A DNA stretch of 46,103 bases from Bacteroidota bacterium (GCA_016124275.1 WGOA01000075.1:1-46103), one strand, 5' to 3'. Shown: positions 27,002 through 36,582, counted from the first letter of the stretch. Notes: a model not told the origin generated them from the letters alone. Program-made: numbers and translations.

Positions 27002-28336
27002 TCAGGCATTCTCAATAAGGTTTAAGATCTCGCGCTCGGCCGTCTCCATGGCTCCTTGTACGGTTTGGTGGTGCCCATTGAGGTTCATAGCCTCCCCCGC
27101 AAAGAACAATTTGTTGGCCACAGAAGCGGCTGCAATACTGCGGGCATTGCCCATGCCCACGGTACTGAATGAATAGGCTCCGCGGATATAGGGGTGCCTG
27201 GTCCAGTTTTCTACGCGAGCATTCACAAAAGCCGCGCTGGCCTGACCGGCGTAAATGGTATCCAATTCCTGCAGCAATGCCTCTGTGATGGCTTCGTCGC
27301 TTTCAAGGGAATCCAAATAGGCGGCTTGCTCACCCATTACAAAGGCTAACAATACGTTATCCGACACTGCTTTTCCGGTGCTGTCATCGAGGTATGCCAC
27401 ACAAAGGGCGCCCCCGAACAGGTATTCGTCGTAAAAACGGGTGTTAAAACGCAAAAAAACTTTCATGCCCGGGCCCATCCCAATCTTGGCAAATGCTTCC
27501 GTCTTTTGGCTCGGCAACGGGGGGCTAAACACAATATCGGCATCCTTCAATACCGTAATGGGAACGGTCAGAATCACTTTGTCGGCAACATGCTCCATGC
27601 CGGAGGCATCCGTCACCAAAATTTGATCCGTGGAATAGTCAATGCTGCGAACAACAGTATTCAGTTTCAGGTGCTCCTGCACCTGAAAAGCAAATTGAGA
27701 CTCTATAAAATCAAAATAGGTTTGTTGGAACTTGTAATCGCTGTTTCCTGAACTCCAATTCAGTTCCTCCAAATTGCTGAAGTAAACGGATAACTCGGAC
27801 GCCGCCGCACCATAGTCCCCAGCCAGCGCTTCAACCAGATAGCGGTACTCTGGACCAAAGCCCCGGCTTACCGCATAATCCCAGTAAGAAAGATCAGGCA
27901 ATCCATTGCCTTCAAATACATAGAGGTCTCTGGGCAGCGATTCAACAACAGCATCATTAAACCAATAGACAGGCTCACCGTTGTCTTCGACAATGACCGT
28001 TCCCGCCTCGTTAATTAAATCGCCCGCTATATTTCTGCGGCCGTGCAACCACTTAGCGCCCGTATCAATGGGATAATTGGCAAATCCAACCACCTTGCCC
28101 ATTCTGCCTCCGTAAGTTCCTGAAGCTTCCAAAACGGTAAAATCAATGCCCCTGGCTTTTAAAAGCGACCCGGCGTAAAGTCCGGCTGCACCAGCTCCAA
28201 TCACAAGGACTCTTCCTCCGTAACTCAGGTTGTCGGAAAGACCGGATTTCTTGCAACCTGAAAACAGATTGGGGCTCAGGACCAGTCCTGCTGCCGAAAT
28301 CAAGGCAGAATTTTTAAGAAATTTTCTTCGATTCAT
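27002..28336 (-). CDS. Tat-exported FAD-dependent amine oxidase
   Basis: A 444-residue flavoprotein. I use the ATG at 28336, where a twin-arginine signal begins (NRRKFLKNSALISAAGLVLSP), followed by FSGC, which could also serve as a lipobox. FAD-binding GxGxxG is in VLVIGAGAAGLYAGSLLKARG with the acidic end of strand two (VLEASGTYGGRMG). The C-terminal FAD motif is LFFAGEAMNLNGHHQTVQGAMETA. The overall pattern is that of the monoamine/polyamine oxidase group; the amine substrate is unknown. It lies 31 bp after moaC on the same strand, so it may be on the Mo-cofactor transcript, although it needs no molybdenum. Confidence 0.85.
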   Translation of the reverse strand: MNRRKFLKNSALISAAGLVLSPNLFSGCKKSGLSDNLSYGGRVLVIGAGAAGLYAGSLLKARGIDFTVLEASGTYGGRMGKVVGFANYPIDTGAKWLHGRRNIAGDLINEAGTVIVEDNGEPVYWFNDAVVESLPRDLYVFEGNGLPDLSYWDYAVSRGFGPEYRYLVEALAGDYGAAASELSVYFSNLEELNWSSGNSDYKFQQTYFDFIESQFAFQVQEHLKLNTVVRSIDYSTDQILVTDASGMEHVADKVILTVPITVLKDADIVFSPPLPSQKTEAFAKIGMGPGMKVFLRFNTRFYDEYLFGGALCVAYLDDSTGKAVSDNVLLAFVMGEQAAYLDSLESDEAITEALLQELDTIYAGQASAAFVNARVENWTRHPYIRGAYSFSTVGMGNARSIAAASVANKLFFAGEAMNLNGHHQTVQGAMETAEREILNLIENA

Positions 28337-28367
28337 TAGAAGGCTGCCGCTCTGTGTGAGTTTCCGC

Positions 28368-28799
28368 CTAACTGCCCTGCCCGATATCGGACTTGCCACC
28401 CCGCTTCTCGAGCAGCCGGATGTCGCGGATGCAAATGCCTTTGTCCAGGGGTTTAAGCATATCGTAGAGGGTCAATGCCGCAATTGATGCGCCGTGCATA
28501 GCCTCCACTTCCACGCCAGTCTTGTACACCGTTTTGACCTCCACAAAGATGTGGATTTCCATATCGTTCTGCCCGTAGCTGACTGCAGCAAACTCAATCG
28601 GGAGCGGATGGCAGTCCGGGATCAGCTCAGGCGTCTTCTTGATGCCAAAAAGCGCTGCAGCACGAGCCATTTCGAAAATGTCGCCTTTGGGAACGCGGCG
28701 GTCGCGGATGGCTGCCAGGGCTTCGGGATTGCTCAGCTGGACGATGGCCGTTGCTTTGGCGTAGCGCAGGGTCGGGTGTTTGCCGGTAATGTCAACCAC
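28368..28799 (-). CDS. moaC: Cyclic pyranopterin monophosphate synthase
   Basis: A 143-residue enzyme that turns the MoaA product into cyclic pyranopterin monophosphate. It has MVDITGK at the start, KGDIFEMARAAALFGIKKTPELIPDCHPLPI and VKTVYKTGVEVEAMHGASIAALTLYDMLK, the conserved MoaC blocks with the catalytic Lys and Asp in the last block. The start is GTG at 28799; an in-frame stop lies just upstream, so the protein lacks the ~12 residues that usually precede MVDV. It follows moaE by 8 bp. Confidence 0.95.
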   Translation of the reverse strand: MVDITGKHPTLRYAKATAIVQLSNPEALAAIRDRRVPKGDIFEMARAAALFGIKKTPELIPDCHPLPIEFAAVSYGQNDMEIHIFVEVKTVYKTGVEVEAMHGASIAALTLYDMLKPLDKGICIRDIRLLEKRGGKSDIGQGS

Positions 28800-28807
28800 A
28801 AGATTTA

Positions 28808-29326
28808 TTATTTATCACTCACTTTAGTTCGAATGCGCCCCGTTTCAAAATGCGGCGACACCGGGCCTTCCACCCATCGGTACTGACCCGAGGCGAAGCG
28901 TTCCCGCTTCCAAACGGGTGCCTCTGCTTTCACTGCCTCCACCGCAGCCCGCAGCCCTTCGAAGGCCTCCGCGCGATGACCAGAAGCTGCCAGCACCAAC
29001 ATAGAACATTCCCCGGCATGAACAAGCCCCAGCGAGTGCCAGATACGCAGTTCCCTCAGCCCGTACTGCTCTGTGATGCGCTGTTCCATTTGGGCAAACA
29101 AACGCTCCGCCAGCGGAAGGTAGGCACTGTACTCCATGGCTTGAACCGTTTGGCCTTGCCAGGCATCAGCCCGGATGATGCCCTGGAAACTGGCCATAGC
29201 TCCAATGCCCGCAGCTGCCGCTTGACTGAACATTTGTTCATCCCGCTGCTCTCTTCCACAAAGGCTCATCTGCTCCTGAATCCAGGAAGGCAACAGCGGA
29301 CCTTCTATGAAATGGCTTTGGCTCAT
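28808..29326 (-). CDS. moaE: Molybdopterin synthase catalytic subunit
   Basis: A 172-residue large subunit of molybdopterin synthase. It receives sulfur from the MoaD thiocarboxylate and adds the dithiolene to cyclic pyranopterin. Visible blocks: ASFQGIIR, MEYSAYLPLAERLFAQM, LRIWHSLGLVHAGECSMLVLAASGHRAEAF and APVWKRERF with the active-site lysines. The N-terminal ~15 residues are an extra tail relative to shorter homologues. It is 8 bp from moaD and 8 bp from moaC, in a tight operon. Confidence 0.94.
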   Translation of the reverse strand: MSQSHFIEGPLLPSWIQEQMSLCGREQRDEQMFSQAAAAGIGAMASFQGIIRADAWQGQTVQAMEYSAYLPLAERLFAQMEQRITEQYGLRELRIWHSLGLVHAGECSMLVLAASGHRAEAFEGLRAAVEAVKAEAPVWKRERFASGQYRWVEGPVSPHFETGRIRTKVSDK

Positions 29327-29334
29327 ACCTTGCG

Positions 29335-29580
29335 TTAGCCCCCGGCATAGGGCGGAAGAAAAGCCACTTCGTCGCCGTCGCGCAACGGATCCCCTTCGCC
29401 CGCAAATTCCTGGTTGATGGCCACCCGGTAGGGCTTGTCGCTTAGGCCGGGGTAAAGCTGTTCAAGGTGCGTGTTCAACCCAGCAAGATCAATGAATGCA
29501 TCGGCTTGCGCGTCTAACGCCAGCCGATCCGTCTTGGTCAGTTCCGTCAGGGCACCGAAAAACAGGACAGTTATAGGCAT
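29335..29580 (-). CDS. moaD: Molybdopterin synthase sulfur carrier subunit
   Basis: An 81-residue beta-grasp protein (MPITVLFFGALTELT ... VAINQEFAGEGDPLRDGDEVAFLPPYAGG). The LPPYAGG end is the classic MoaD tail whose terminal Gly is thiocarboxylated. ATG 29580 is chosen because upstream codons lack MoaD similarity. It is first in the moaD-moaE-moaC operon. The E1-like activator MoeB is not in this window. Confidence 0.93.
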   Translation of the reverse strand: MPITVLFFGALTELTKTDRLALDAQADAFIDLAGLNTHLEQLYPGLSDKPYRVAINQEFAGEGDPLRDGDEVAFLPPYAGG

Positions 29581-29725
29581 GGCAGCAGACGGGTGTTGAG
29601 GGTGCTTTTGCGGGGGTTGCCAAAAACACTTGCTACCAAAGATAAGGCTTCCAACACAAAATCTAAGAGAAGGCACGGCGCTATGGTTGGGCAATGAGCC
29701 GAAAATCTTTGCCGATGCCCTGGTC

Positions 29726-30898
29726 TTATAAATAGCTCAACCACCAATGGTCCTTATGATTTTGTATATAGGTATCAAACTTTTTACACAAGGGGTAAAG
29801 TAATGCAATGACAATAATCCATATAAGATAAACAGTCAATAAATTAAAACCGTACCCTTTTAACGCCTCAACTCTTGTTACGAAATTTGACAAAATCATG
29901 GACTGCCAGCCATATCCTGTCCATTCAGCAGCAAATAATGCCATAAAATGAATTAGATAAAGGTGAATAATGTAGTAGAAAAACGGAACACTACCAAATA
30001 CAGAAAAGAAGTTAACGATTTTTCCCTTTAGCCGTTCTGCATTGGCAAGAAATAGAAAGGCCGGACCCAATGTTACCAGCAAAAACATCAAAGAAGGTGG
30101 GTACTTGCTCACGTTGAATATGGACATAACCGTCTTTATGGTGTATCCAAAGTTGGTCCACTTTACAGGGTCGCCATAGCCATTGATTGCAATCAAAACA
30201 AGGAAAAGCATTAGGCTTCCTATGCCCAAGCCGTTCAATATCCTCTTCCTCTTGAGGCTGTCAAACGTGTTTTCATACAAGGACCCAAAGCAATAGCCCA
30301 ACGACATGACGGCTATCCAAGGGATGATGGTATACCCAACACGAATAGTATGTGTTCCATTGCTAAACAGAAGACCAGGATCATGCAGAATGGACCAAAG
30401 CACACTGTTCTGTAGAGTCAATCCATCCAATAAATTATGCCCAAAAATGAGGCCGATACTGAAAAGCAGGATGATTCTTTTTGGCAAATGAATCAGACCA
30501 GCCAACACCACCATGCTTACCCCAAGCACCCAGATAACAATTAGAAATGTATTCCTGAATTGGGGGTCAAAGTGCCACCCAAAGGACACGATGGTTAATT
30601 CAATGAAAATCAACCAAAGGCCGCGTTTGAGCAAGAAGCCGGATAACGCAGAAGGTGATTTTCCTCTCCCGACCATATAGGCCGAAAGCCCAGCCAGGAA
30701 ACTAAACACAGGCGCACAAAAGTGCGTGACAAACCGCGTTAAGAATATGGGCAAAGTGGTTTATGTAAGGTCGGTTGCGCTGAACATGAATGCCGAATAA
30801 TGAAAATAGTCTCTTGTATGGTCCAGGGCCATTATCACCATCACGATACCTTTTAACAGGTCAAGAGAGGCTATTCTTGGTTTTGTTATTGATGCCAC
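29726..30898 (-). pseudogene. HGSNAT/DUF1624-type membrane acyltransferase-like gene with one in-frame stop codon
   Basis: One frame of 391 codons runs from a GTG at 30898 to 29726. Codon 46 is TAA (30763-30761), in the segment FMFSATDLT-stop-TTLPIFLTRFVTHF; in relatives I recall this region as TDLTQTTP, so a CAA to TAA change is likely. The N-terminal part before the stop (IASLDLLKGIVMVIMALDHTRDYFHY) and the part after it (FCAPVFSFLAGLSAYM, IPWIAVMSLGYCFGSLYE, FFYYIIHLYLIHFMALF) carry the typical family blocks and about ten membrane segments. Only a 345-residue C-terminal product from TTG 30754 could be made without read-through. The sequence is AT-richer than its neighbours. Probably a recent pseudogene; read-through is possible. 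Confidence 0.82.
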
Positions 30899-30944
30899 TA
30901 TAGTTTCTTGTGTTTTATGGTCGTGGTAGATAGCTCAGAGACGT

Positions 30945-31532
30945 TCAAAAAGGATACGCTAACCCAGCGCCACCGTTGTAAAGCCCTTCGACCTCTTCCT
31001 GGCTCAAGGCTCTGCGCCATATGCCTGCTGCTTCTTTAGCCACAAGCCCGGCGGCCTCATCCAGGCTCCAGTAAGCCACCAGGTTGTCCAACAGCGGGCT
31101 TAAGCTCTCCGTGCTGAAACTCTCTTGCTGCCCGTAAGCAGTTCCCGCACTGTTGGTAGCATAGGCGCGCACGTAGTACATCTGCCCCGCCGTTAAGCCG
31201 CTCAGGCTGGACACAAAAGAACCCACGCCAGCTCCATCCACTGTCTTTGAATCGGCTGTAGTAGGTTCGGGGGAAGTGCTCCAGCACACCCCGCGACTGA
31301 CCAGGACATCCCCACCGTCGTCTGTGACCTCACCTCCAGAAACGGCTGCATCCAGGGTAACCATGGACACTGGTGTTGTAGTTACCTCCGGCAGCTCCAC
31401 TTCAGGATCCGGTGGCGGAGGGGTTTCATCCTTTTCACAGGACTGGATGAGGGGCGTTGAAAGGACCAAGAAAAGGAACAGCAATCGGGACATACAACTA
31501 GTCATGGTACTAACTTGTTGAAGCTTCAACAT
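30945..31532 (-). CDS. Fibronectin-type lipoprotein with a LamG domain missing its middle
   Basis: A 195-residue protein. The signal sequence (RLLFLFLVLSTPLIQSC) ends in a lipobox cysteine followed by EKDE, an acidic stretch suiting surface export. A fibronectin-III-like domain follows (VTTTPVSMVTLDAAVSGGEVTDDGGD ... RGVCWSTSPEPT ... GLTAGQMYYVRAYATNSAGTAYG). Then the start of a LamG/concanavalin-like domain (NLVAYWSLDEAAG) joins directly, in frame, to its normal last strand and tail (IWRRALSQEEVEGLYNGGAGLAYPF). About 130-150 residues are missing. The start could also be ATG 31505 or 31493. The frame is open, but the LamG domain cannot fold normally. Confidence 0.75.
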   Translation of the reverse strand: MLKLQQVSTMTSCMSRLLFLFLVLSTPLIQSCEKDETPPPPDPEVELPEVTTTPVSMVTLDAAVSGGEVTDDGGDVLVSRGVCWSTSPEPTTADSKTVDGAGVGSFVSSLSGLTAGQMYYVRAYATNSAGTAYGQQESFSTESLSPLLDNLVAYWSLDEAAGLVAKEAAGIWRRALSQEEVEGLYNGGAGLAYPF

Positions 31533-31586
31533 AACTTCTCGAATTCAGTCTTACTCATTTTGATATGAATATACTCAGTCTAAGTT

Positions 31587-32564
31587 TCAGATTTCTACTG
31601 ACCAGCTCACAGCCCGCAATCTTTCTTGAATCATTTCTAAAGTTTTCAAAACTTCTTCCTCTCTAGGCAGTTCTCCATATACCAGATTTCTGAAACTGGC
31701 ATTATAGGTGGCTCTCATCTTGTCCCAAACATTTACCAAGTCTCTAAAAATAAGGGCATCACAAGGATGATGAACTAGCCACATATTATTATTCTTAAAA
31801 CTTACTACATCATCATTGGCTACCTTTAACAACATCTCGTCAAAAGCCGCCGAATGAAAGAACTTCAAAAACAATTCTTGCCTTAGAATTTGATGCAAAT
31901 CGTATGTGTGTCGTATCTTCTTGTTCAAATCACCAATTGGATCTTCACTATAGGAAAAACGAACCAAACTCATTACTTTCTCACAAATTGTTCGTGTTGG
32001 TTCCAATACCCTTAAGTCAAAAGAAAGGAGGCCGTTTGCAATTGCTATATCCCTCTGACGATTATCCAGCATCATTTGTCCAACAAAAGAAATGATGCTC
32101 GTGGTGGTATAAGGTTCATGACATCCCAGCCAGGTTGCTTCTACAACAATAACATCTCTTACGTCTGCGAAGTTACCTTCAAATTCCCTATTGTAAGAGT
32201 GTGCCGTTTTGCGATTCATCTCCATTTTTTGTGTAAGTCCATCAATTGTTACTTCCGGTAGAACACTATTTACAACTTCACTAATCGTTCTGATTTTTGT
32301 AGTTAATCTGTTGTTTGATTCACCTTCCCTTCTCAATACAACTAAATCAATATCTTCCGAAAAGCGATCTATTATATTGAAGCACTTGGAAAGTGCCGTT
32401 CCGCCTTTAAACACAGTTTCGTTACCAATTTTATTTCTAAAAATGGTAAATAGGGCATACGTTACCCAATAGTCTTTCTCGACATAAATTGAAGGAATCC
32501 TCATTTGATCTGCCGCGAACTGAACGGCCTGTCTGAACAAGGTCTTATTTTCGTGCAGCCTCAT
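31587..32564 (-). CDS. AbiEii-type nucleotidyltransferase toxin
   Basis: A 325-residue protein of the AbiEii/AbiGii family. The nucleotidyltransferase signature is VFKGGTALSKCFNII (about 51-65) followed by RFSEDIDLVV (67-76), with the paired aspartates that bind metal. The partners of such toxins are AbiEi-type antitoxins, and the preceding gene here overlaps its start by 4 bp. In the type IV AbiE systems the toxin stops growth during phage infection, and some relatives modify tRNA. The gene is AT-rich, like its partner, which suggests horizontal arrival. Confidence 0.9.
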   Translation of the reverse strand: MRLHENKTLFRQAVQFAADQMRIPSIYVEKDYWVTYALFTIFRNKIGNETVFKGGTALSKCFNIIDRFSEDIDLVVLRREGESNNRLTTKIRTISEVVNSVLPEVTIDGLTQKMEMNRKTAHSYNREFEGNFADVRDVIVVEATWLGCHEPYTTTSIISFVGQMMLDNRQRDIAIANGLLSFDLRVLEPTRTICEKVMSLVRFSYSEDPIGDLNKKIRHTYDLHQILRQELFLKFFHSAAFDEMLLKVANDDVVSFKNNNMWLVHHPCDALIFRDLVNVWDKMRATYNASFRNLVYGELPREEEVLKTLEMIQERLRAVSWSVEI

Positions 32565-33286
32565 TCAATATTCCATTTTCTAGAGGTGGAAATTGCCTTA
32601 CTTGCACCTTCAATTTTATACTTGGTTATTGGATTCAACGATTTGAATAGAGGTTCTACTGTCTTGAATGGTTGCAATTGCTCCAGTAATGCACCTAACA
32701 AAGCGCGCGTCGCAGGCGGATATTTTAGTGCTAAGCGAATCAGCGTACTGATTTCCTTGTCTGTATAGTTTTTGATGATAGCTAATAATCGTTTACACGA
32801 TAACTCGACACTGGCATCTGGTATTTTCTTAATGTAGCGTACGACATCTAATATCTGCAACAAGGGAATGTTTTCTTTGGTAATAATGTTCTTTTGTTTC
32901 ACAAAAGCTATGGTATATCGCTCTCTCTTAAAACTGGGGCGAACCTGATTCTTTCCAATTTGAATGGTATTACTTACTTGTGTGGTTAAACCCAATTGGT
33001 TGTAAACACTGTAACCTGTGAGATAGCCAATAGATTTGCCGTCATCTTCTAACAAGTCTTTCACTATTTGTACTTGGTTAGGTTGAAGACTGCCAAAGGG
33101 TGTACTTTCAGGTTTGTAATACCTTCCCTTAGATAGCTTGGCAATCTTTCCTGAAGCCGCCATTCGATTCAGAGCTTTTATCGCCGCTTCTTTTTGGTTC
33201 ACCTCTGTAGTCAAGTCAGCATAGGTGAACACATAGCCTTTGGGGAGCCTGTCTATGGTAAACGCAATGTAATCAGCTATTTTCAT
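32561..33286 (-). CDS. AbiEi-type antitoxin/autoregulator (DUF6088-like)
   Basis: A 241-residue protein. The N-terminal ~70 residues form a winged helix (LPKGYVFTYADLTTEVNQKEAAIKALNRMAASGKIAKLSKGRYYKP). The middle block (KSIGYLTGYSVYNQLGLTTQVSNTIQIGKN) and the C-terminal helices fit the DUF6088/AbiEi antitoxin group. AbiEi proteins neutralise the toxin and repress their own promoter by binding inverted repeats; a perfect palindrome lies 32 bp upstream of this start. It overlaps the toxin gene by 4 bp (ATGA). Confidence 0.83.
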   Translation of the reverse strand: MKIADYIAFTIDRLPKGYVFTYADLTTEVNQKEAAIKALNRMAASGKIAKLSKGRYYKPESTPFGSLQPNQVQIVKDLLEDDGKSIGYLTGYSVYNQLGLTTQVSNTIQIGKNQVRPSFKRERYTIAFVKQKNIITKENIPLLQILDVVRYIKKIPDASVELSCKRLLAIIKNYTDKEISTLIRLALKYPPATRALLGALLEQLQPFKTVEPLFKSLNPITKYKIEGASKAISTSRKWNIE

Positions 33287-33302
33287 CCCTTATACTACCC
33301 TG

Positions 33303-33347
33303 TAAAGATACCTAATTTGTCCAGTTTATTAGCATAAAAACTGGACA
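33303..33347 (-). promoter_or_regulatory. Predicted abiE promoter with palindromic operator
   Basis: A perfect 10-bp inverted repeat (TGTCCAGTTT at 33318-33327, AAACTGGACA at 33338-33347, 10-bp spacer) lies just upstream of TATCTTTA (33310-33303 on the minus strand), which matches seven of eight bases of the Bacteroidota -7 box. Start of transcription would fall about 12 nt before the abiEi ATG. A protein bound to the repeat would cover the -33 region, as expected for autorepression by the antitoxin. The -33 element itself is weak. Confidence 0.5.
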
Positions 33348-33362
33348 TTTGAAGATTGACAC

Positions 33363-33405
33363 GGCACAACTATCTTCGCATCAAAGATGCGAAGATAGTC
33401 GTGCC
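33363..33405. repeat. Long near-perfect hairpin between hsdR and abiEi
   Basis: Two 20-bp arms (GGCAC plus ACTATCTTCGCATC, and GATGCGAAGATAGT plus GTGCC) with one mismatch surround a 3-base AAA loop. It lies 75 bp past the hsdR stop. No T-run follows on either strand, so it is not a standard terminator. It could be an RNA processing or stability element, a small palindromic mobile repeat or a second operator. Confidence 0.75.
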
Positions 33406-33480
33406 AGAAAGTCCCTAACGCTAATCATCGCAGCATACCAGCAAGCTATGTCCTAATCTATCTTTAGCGATCTCCACATC

Positions 33481-36400
33481 TCAAATCACCCCTCCCACCC
33501 CTTTGAACTTCTCCACCAAAGCGGCAATTTTCTGAAAGACAATCCTTTTCTTGGTCAGGTACTGCGGGTTGAGCGGGCTCATTTTGGGGAGAACATTGTT
33601 TAGCTCCGTTCCGCTGTCGCTGGCGTATTCTCGCTTCAGAGAAGCTGAAATGTACCGCTTCGCCGCCTCTTCAATGAGAAGCTCATCAGCAATCAGCGCA
33701 GATACTTCACGTTTCTGCTCGGCCTGTGCGAAGGCGAAAAACGAGTCAATGATTGCCGCCTTATCGTGAATATTGTCCAAATCGGTCTGGTTGATGAAGT
33801 CAACCAAGAGCGACTCCTTGGCGCGATTGCCGATGCTGGAACGGATCATACGGCGAACATCTTCAACCAGGTCGGCCTTGTTCTTACGGTTCTTGTTGTT
33901 CTCAAAGAGAAGCTCTAGAATATAATCCAGATTGATTTCCTGCGACTTGAGCAGATCAATCTCAAAAACCACATCGCTCCAGTCAATCGTGGACTGAACA
34001 TTCGCCTCTCCCTCGCTCTGTCGCCGCAACCAGTCGCGGATGTCGTTGTAGGCCGACCGGTAGTCTTGGGCTTGCCGGATGGGGATAACCGGGGTTTCCA
34101 GCATAGCCACAAACTGCTCATCCGTGACGTAATGCTTCTCCTTGAAGGCCGCTACAGCTGCAGGATCAGCCGTATCTAAGGTCTGCAGCACCTGAAGGCT
34201 GGCGAACTCGTCGTAATTCTGAAGAATGTTCTCCACGCGCAGGTATTCCCCGAAGAGTCGGGAAAATTCCTTTTTATCTTTTTCTGTCTCAATTTCTTCC
34301 GGCTGAGGAAAGCGCTCTTTTAGTTCCTGGACCACTTCCAAATAGCCACGCCGAGCCTGACCGGTAACTAAATCAGTGAAACCTTCCATGTACTCCTTGT
34401 AACTCTTCTCAAGGACTACATTACGGGTGTTCTTATCACCAAAAAGAGTGATGGCATCCACGGTGGCCAGTTCCAGATTCCGGAAGGTGACGATGTTACC
34501 AAAGGTCTTGGTAGCATCGTAAATGCGGTTTGTGCGCGAGTATGCCTGGATCAATCCGTGGTAGCGAAGGTTCTTATCAACAAACAGCGTATTCAGTGTG
34601 GGAGCGTCGAAACCCGTAAGGAACATGCCCACAACAATCAGCAAATCCACTTCCTGCTTCTTCACCCGATCTGCCAAATCGCGGTAGTAGTTCTCAAAGG
34701 CAGTGCTTTCAGTACTAAAATTGGTCTTGAATAGGACGTTGTAATCGCCAATGGCAGCATCTAGAAACTCTCTTGATGAGCGGTCCATCGCGGAAGGCTC
34801 AAAAGTTTCATCCAGAATCTCTCCGATAGCATCTTGATCCTCATTGGCCGCGAAGGAGAAGATGGTGGCCACACGCAACTTCTTTTCGCTCTCTTCCTGC
34901 AGCTCTTTGATAGCTTGATAATAGCTCTTTGCCGCCTCGACACTATTGACTGCAAACATGGCATTGAACCCTCTGCTCGATACGCCAAAACGATGTGTTT
35001 TCTGGCGGAAATTGTTCAGGACATATTGCGATATTTCGCGGATACGCTGAGGGTGCAACAAGGCCTGTCGGGTCTCGGCCGCCGTTAGCTTCTTCTCATC
35101 TTGCTCATTCTCCAGCTTTTTAAACTGTGGTCGAACATCGTTGTAGTCCACTTTGAACTTGAGAACTTTTTCGTCCCGGATAGCATCGGTGATGACGTAC
35201 GAATGCAGTTCATGACCAAAAACAGAAGCCGTGGTCTCCGCTCCTAAGGCATTCTGCGGAAAGATGGGAGTGCCCGTAAATCCAAACTGACAGAATTTCT
35301 TAAACTTCCTCCTGATATTTTTCTGTGCTTCGCCAAACTGCGACCGGTGGCACTCATCAAAGATGAACACCACTTGCTTCTGGTAGATGTCGAGATTGGA
35401 CTCTGACTTCAACAAATTGTTCAATTTCTGAATGGTCGTGACGATGATCTTGTTGTCATCGGTCTCGATATTTCGCTTCAGCGCTGCGGTGTCTCTTGAT
35501 CCATTCACGCTGTCGGGCGAAAACTTCCGGTACTCGCGCATAGTTTGCACATCCAAATCCTTGCGATCCACGACAAAGAAAACCTTCTCAATGTACTCCA
35601 GTTCGGTAGCAAGCCGAGCCGCCTTGAAACTGGTCAGGGTTTTACCGGAGCCAGTGGTGTGCCAGATGTAGCCACCACCCAGGATACTGGACCAGTATTT
35701 GGCCTGCTGGGTGCTGTTGATTTTCCAGAGAATGCGCTCGGTCGCAGCAATCTGATAGGGCCTCATGACCAGCAAGGTGTCGCTGGTGTCGAACACAGAG
35801 TAACGCAAAAGAATCTCAAGCAGCGTATTCTTTTGTAGAAAAGTTGCAGTAAAGTCTTTGATGTCTTTGATCAGCGCATTGTCAGCCTTTGCCCAATGCA
35901 TGGTAAAATCAAAACTGTTCTTGTCCCGTTTGGTGGTGTTTGCAAAGTAACGCGTGTCGGTTCCGTTGGAGATGACGAATAGTTGCAGGTACTTATAAAG
36001 CGAATTGGCTGAATTGAAACTCTCTTTGCTGTAGCGATGCAACTGATTGAAGGCTTCCCGGATAGCAATGCCCCGCTTCTTGAGTTCAATCTGCACCAAC
36101 GGCAAGCCGTTAACCAAGATGGTAACGTCGTAGCGGTTGGCGTGTGACCCAGCTTGTTCAAACTGATTGATGACCTGTACCTTGTTGCGAGCCAGTCTCT
36201 TTTTGTCGAAGAGGTAGATGTTGTGAATTCGGCCATCGTCAAAAACAAAATCGCAAATGTAATTATCGTGTACCTTTCGCGTCTTGTCCAAAACGCCATC
36301 GCTAGGGTTGTCGAGATAACTTTCCACGAACCGCGCCCACTCCCCATCGGAAAAGTTCACGTCATTGAGTGCCTGTAACTGTGTACGAATGTTTGCAAGC

Positions 36401-36582
36401 ATCGCAGCCAGGCTCTTGATGTCTTGCAGGAATTCATAGCCTTGGTTGCGCAAATCATGGATGAGCTCCCTCTCCAGGTCGGATTCTGTCTGGTAGCGGT
36501 TTTCAGCCACCCGCCATTCACGCGTGTACTTGTCCAATACTATGAAGGTGCTGGACTCTGCAATGGACTTGTAATCCGTCAT
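33481..36582 (-). CDS. hsdR: Type I restriction enzyme, R (motor and nuclease) subunit
   Basis: A 1033-residue subunit that translocates DNA and cuts it when the target is unmethylated. The nuclease domain has a PD-ExK pattern (Asp152 in YDVTILVNG, then QIELK with Glu166 and Lys168), and QLHRY is the QxxxY motif. The helicase has Walker A TTGSGKT (309-315), DECH (409-412), FTGTPIF, and the later motifs [18 protein letters not shown] and [10 protein letters not shown]. The C-terminal ~180 residues are the helical M/S-binding region. The length is normal for type IC. It overlaps hsdS by 4 bp (ATGA). Confidence 0.96.
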   Translation of the reverse strand: MTDYKSIAESSTFIVLDKYTREWRVAENRYQTESDLERELIHDLRNQGYEFLQDIKSLAAMLANIRTQLQALNDVNFSDGEWARFVESYLDNPSDGVLDKTRKVHDNYICDFVFDDGRIHNIYLFDKKRLARNKVQVINQFEQAGSHANRYDVTILVNGLPLVQIELKKRGIAIREAFNQLHRYSKESFNSANSLYKYLQLFVISNGTDTRYFANTTKRDKNSFDFTMHWAKADNALIKDIKDFTATFLQKNTLLEILLRYSVFDTSDTLLVMRPYQIAATERILWKINSTQQAKYWSSILGGGYIWHTTGSGKTLTSFKAARLATELEYIEKVFFVVDRKDLDVQTMREYRKFSPDSVNGSRDTAALKRNIETDDNKIIVTTIQKLNNLLKSESNLDIYQKQVVFIFDECHRSQFGEAQKNIRRKFKKFCQFGFTGTPIFPQNALGAETTASVFGHELHSYVITDAIRDEKVLKFKVDYNDVRPQFKKLENEQDEKKLTAAETRQALLHPQRIREISQYVLNNFRQKTHRFGVSSRGFNAMFAVNSVEAAKSYYQAIKELQEESEKKLRVATIFSFAANEDQDAIGEILDETFEPSAMDRSSREFLDAAIGDYNVLFKTNFSTESTAFENYYRDLADRVKKQEVDLLIVVGMFLTGFDAPTLNTLFVDKNLRYHGLIQAYSRTNRIYDATKTFGNIVTFRNLELATVDAITLFGDKNTRNVVLEKSYKEYMEGFTDLVTGQARRGYLEVVQELKERFPQPEEIETEKDKKEFSRLFGEYLRVENILQNYDEFASLQVLQTLDTADPAAVAAFKEKHYVTDEQFVAMLETPVIPIRQAQDYRSAYNDIRDWLRRQSEGEANVQSTIDWSDVVFEIDLLKSQEINLDYILELLFENNKNRKNKADLVEDVRRMIRSSIGNRAKESLLVDFINQTDLDNIHDKAAIIDSFFAFAQAEQKREVSALIADELLIEEAAKRYISASLKREYASDSGTELNNVLPKMSPLNPQYLTKKRIVFQKIAALVEKFKGVGGVI

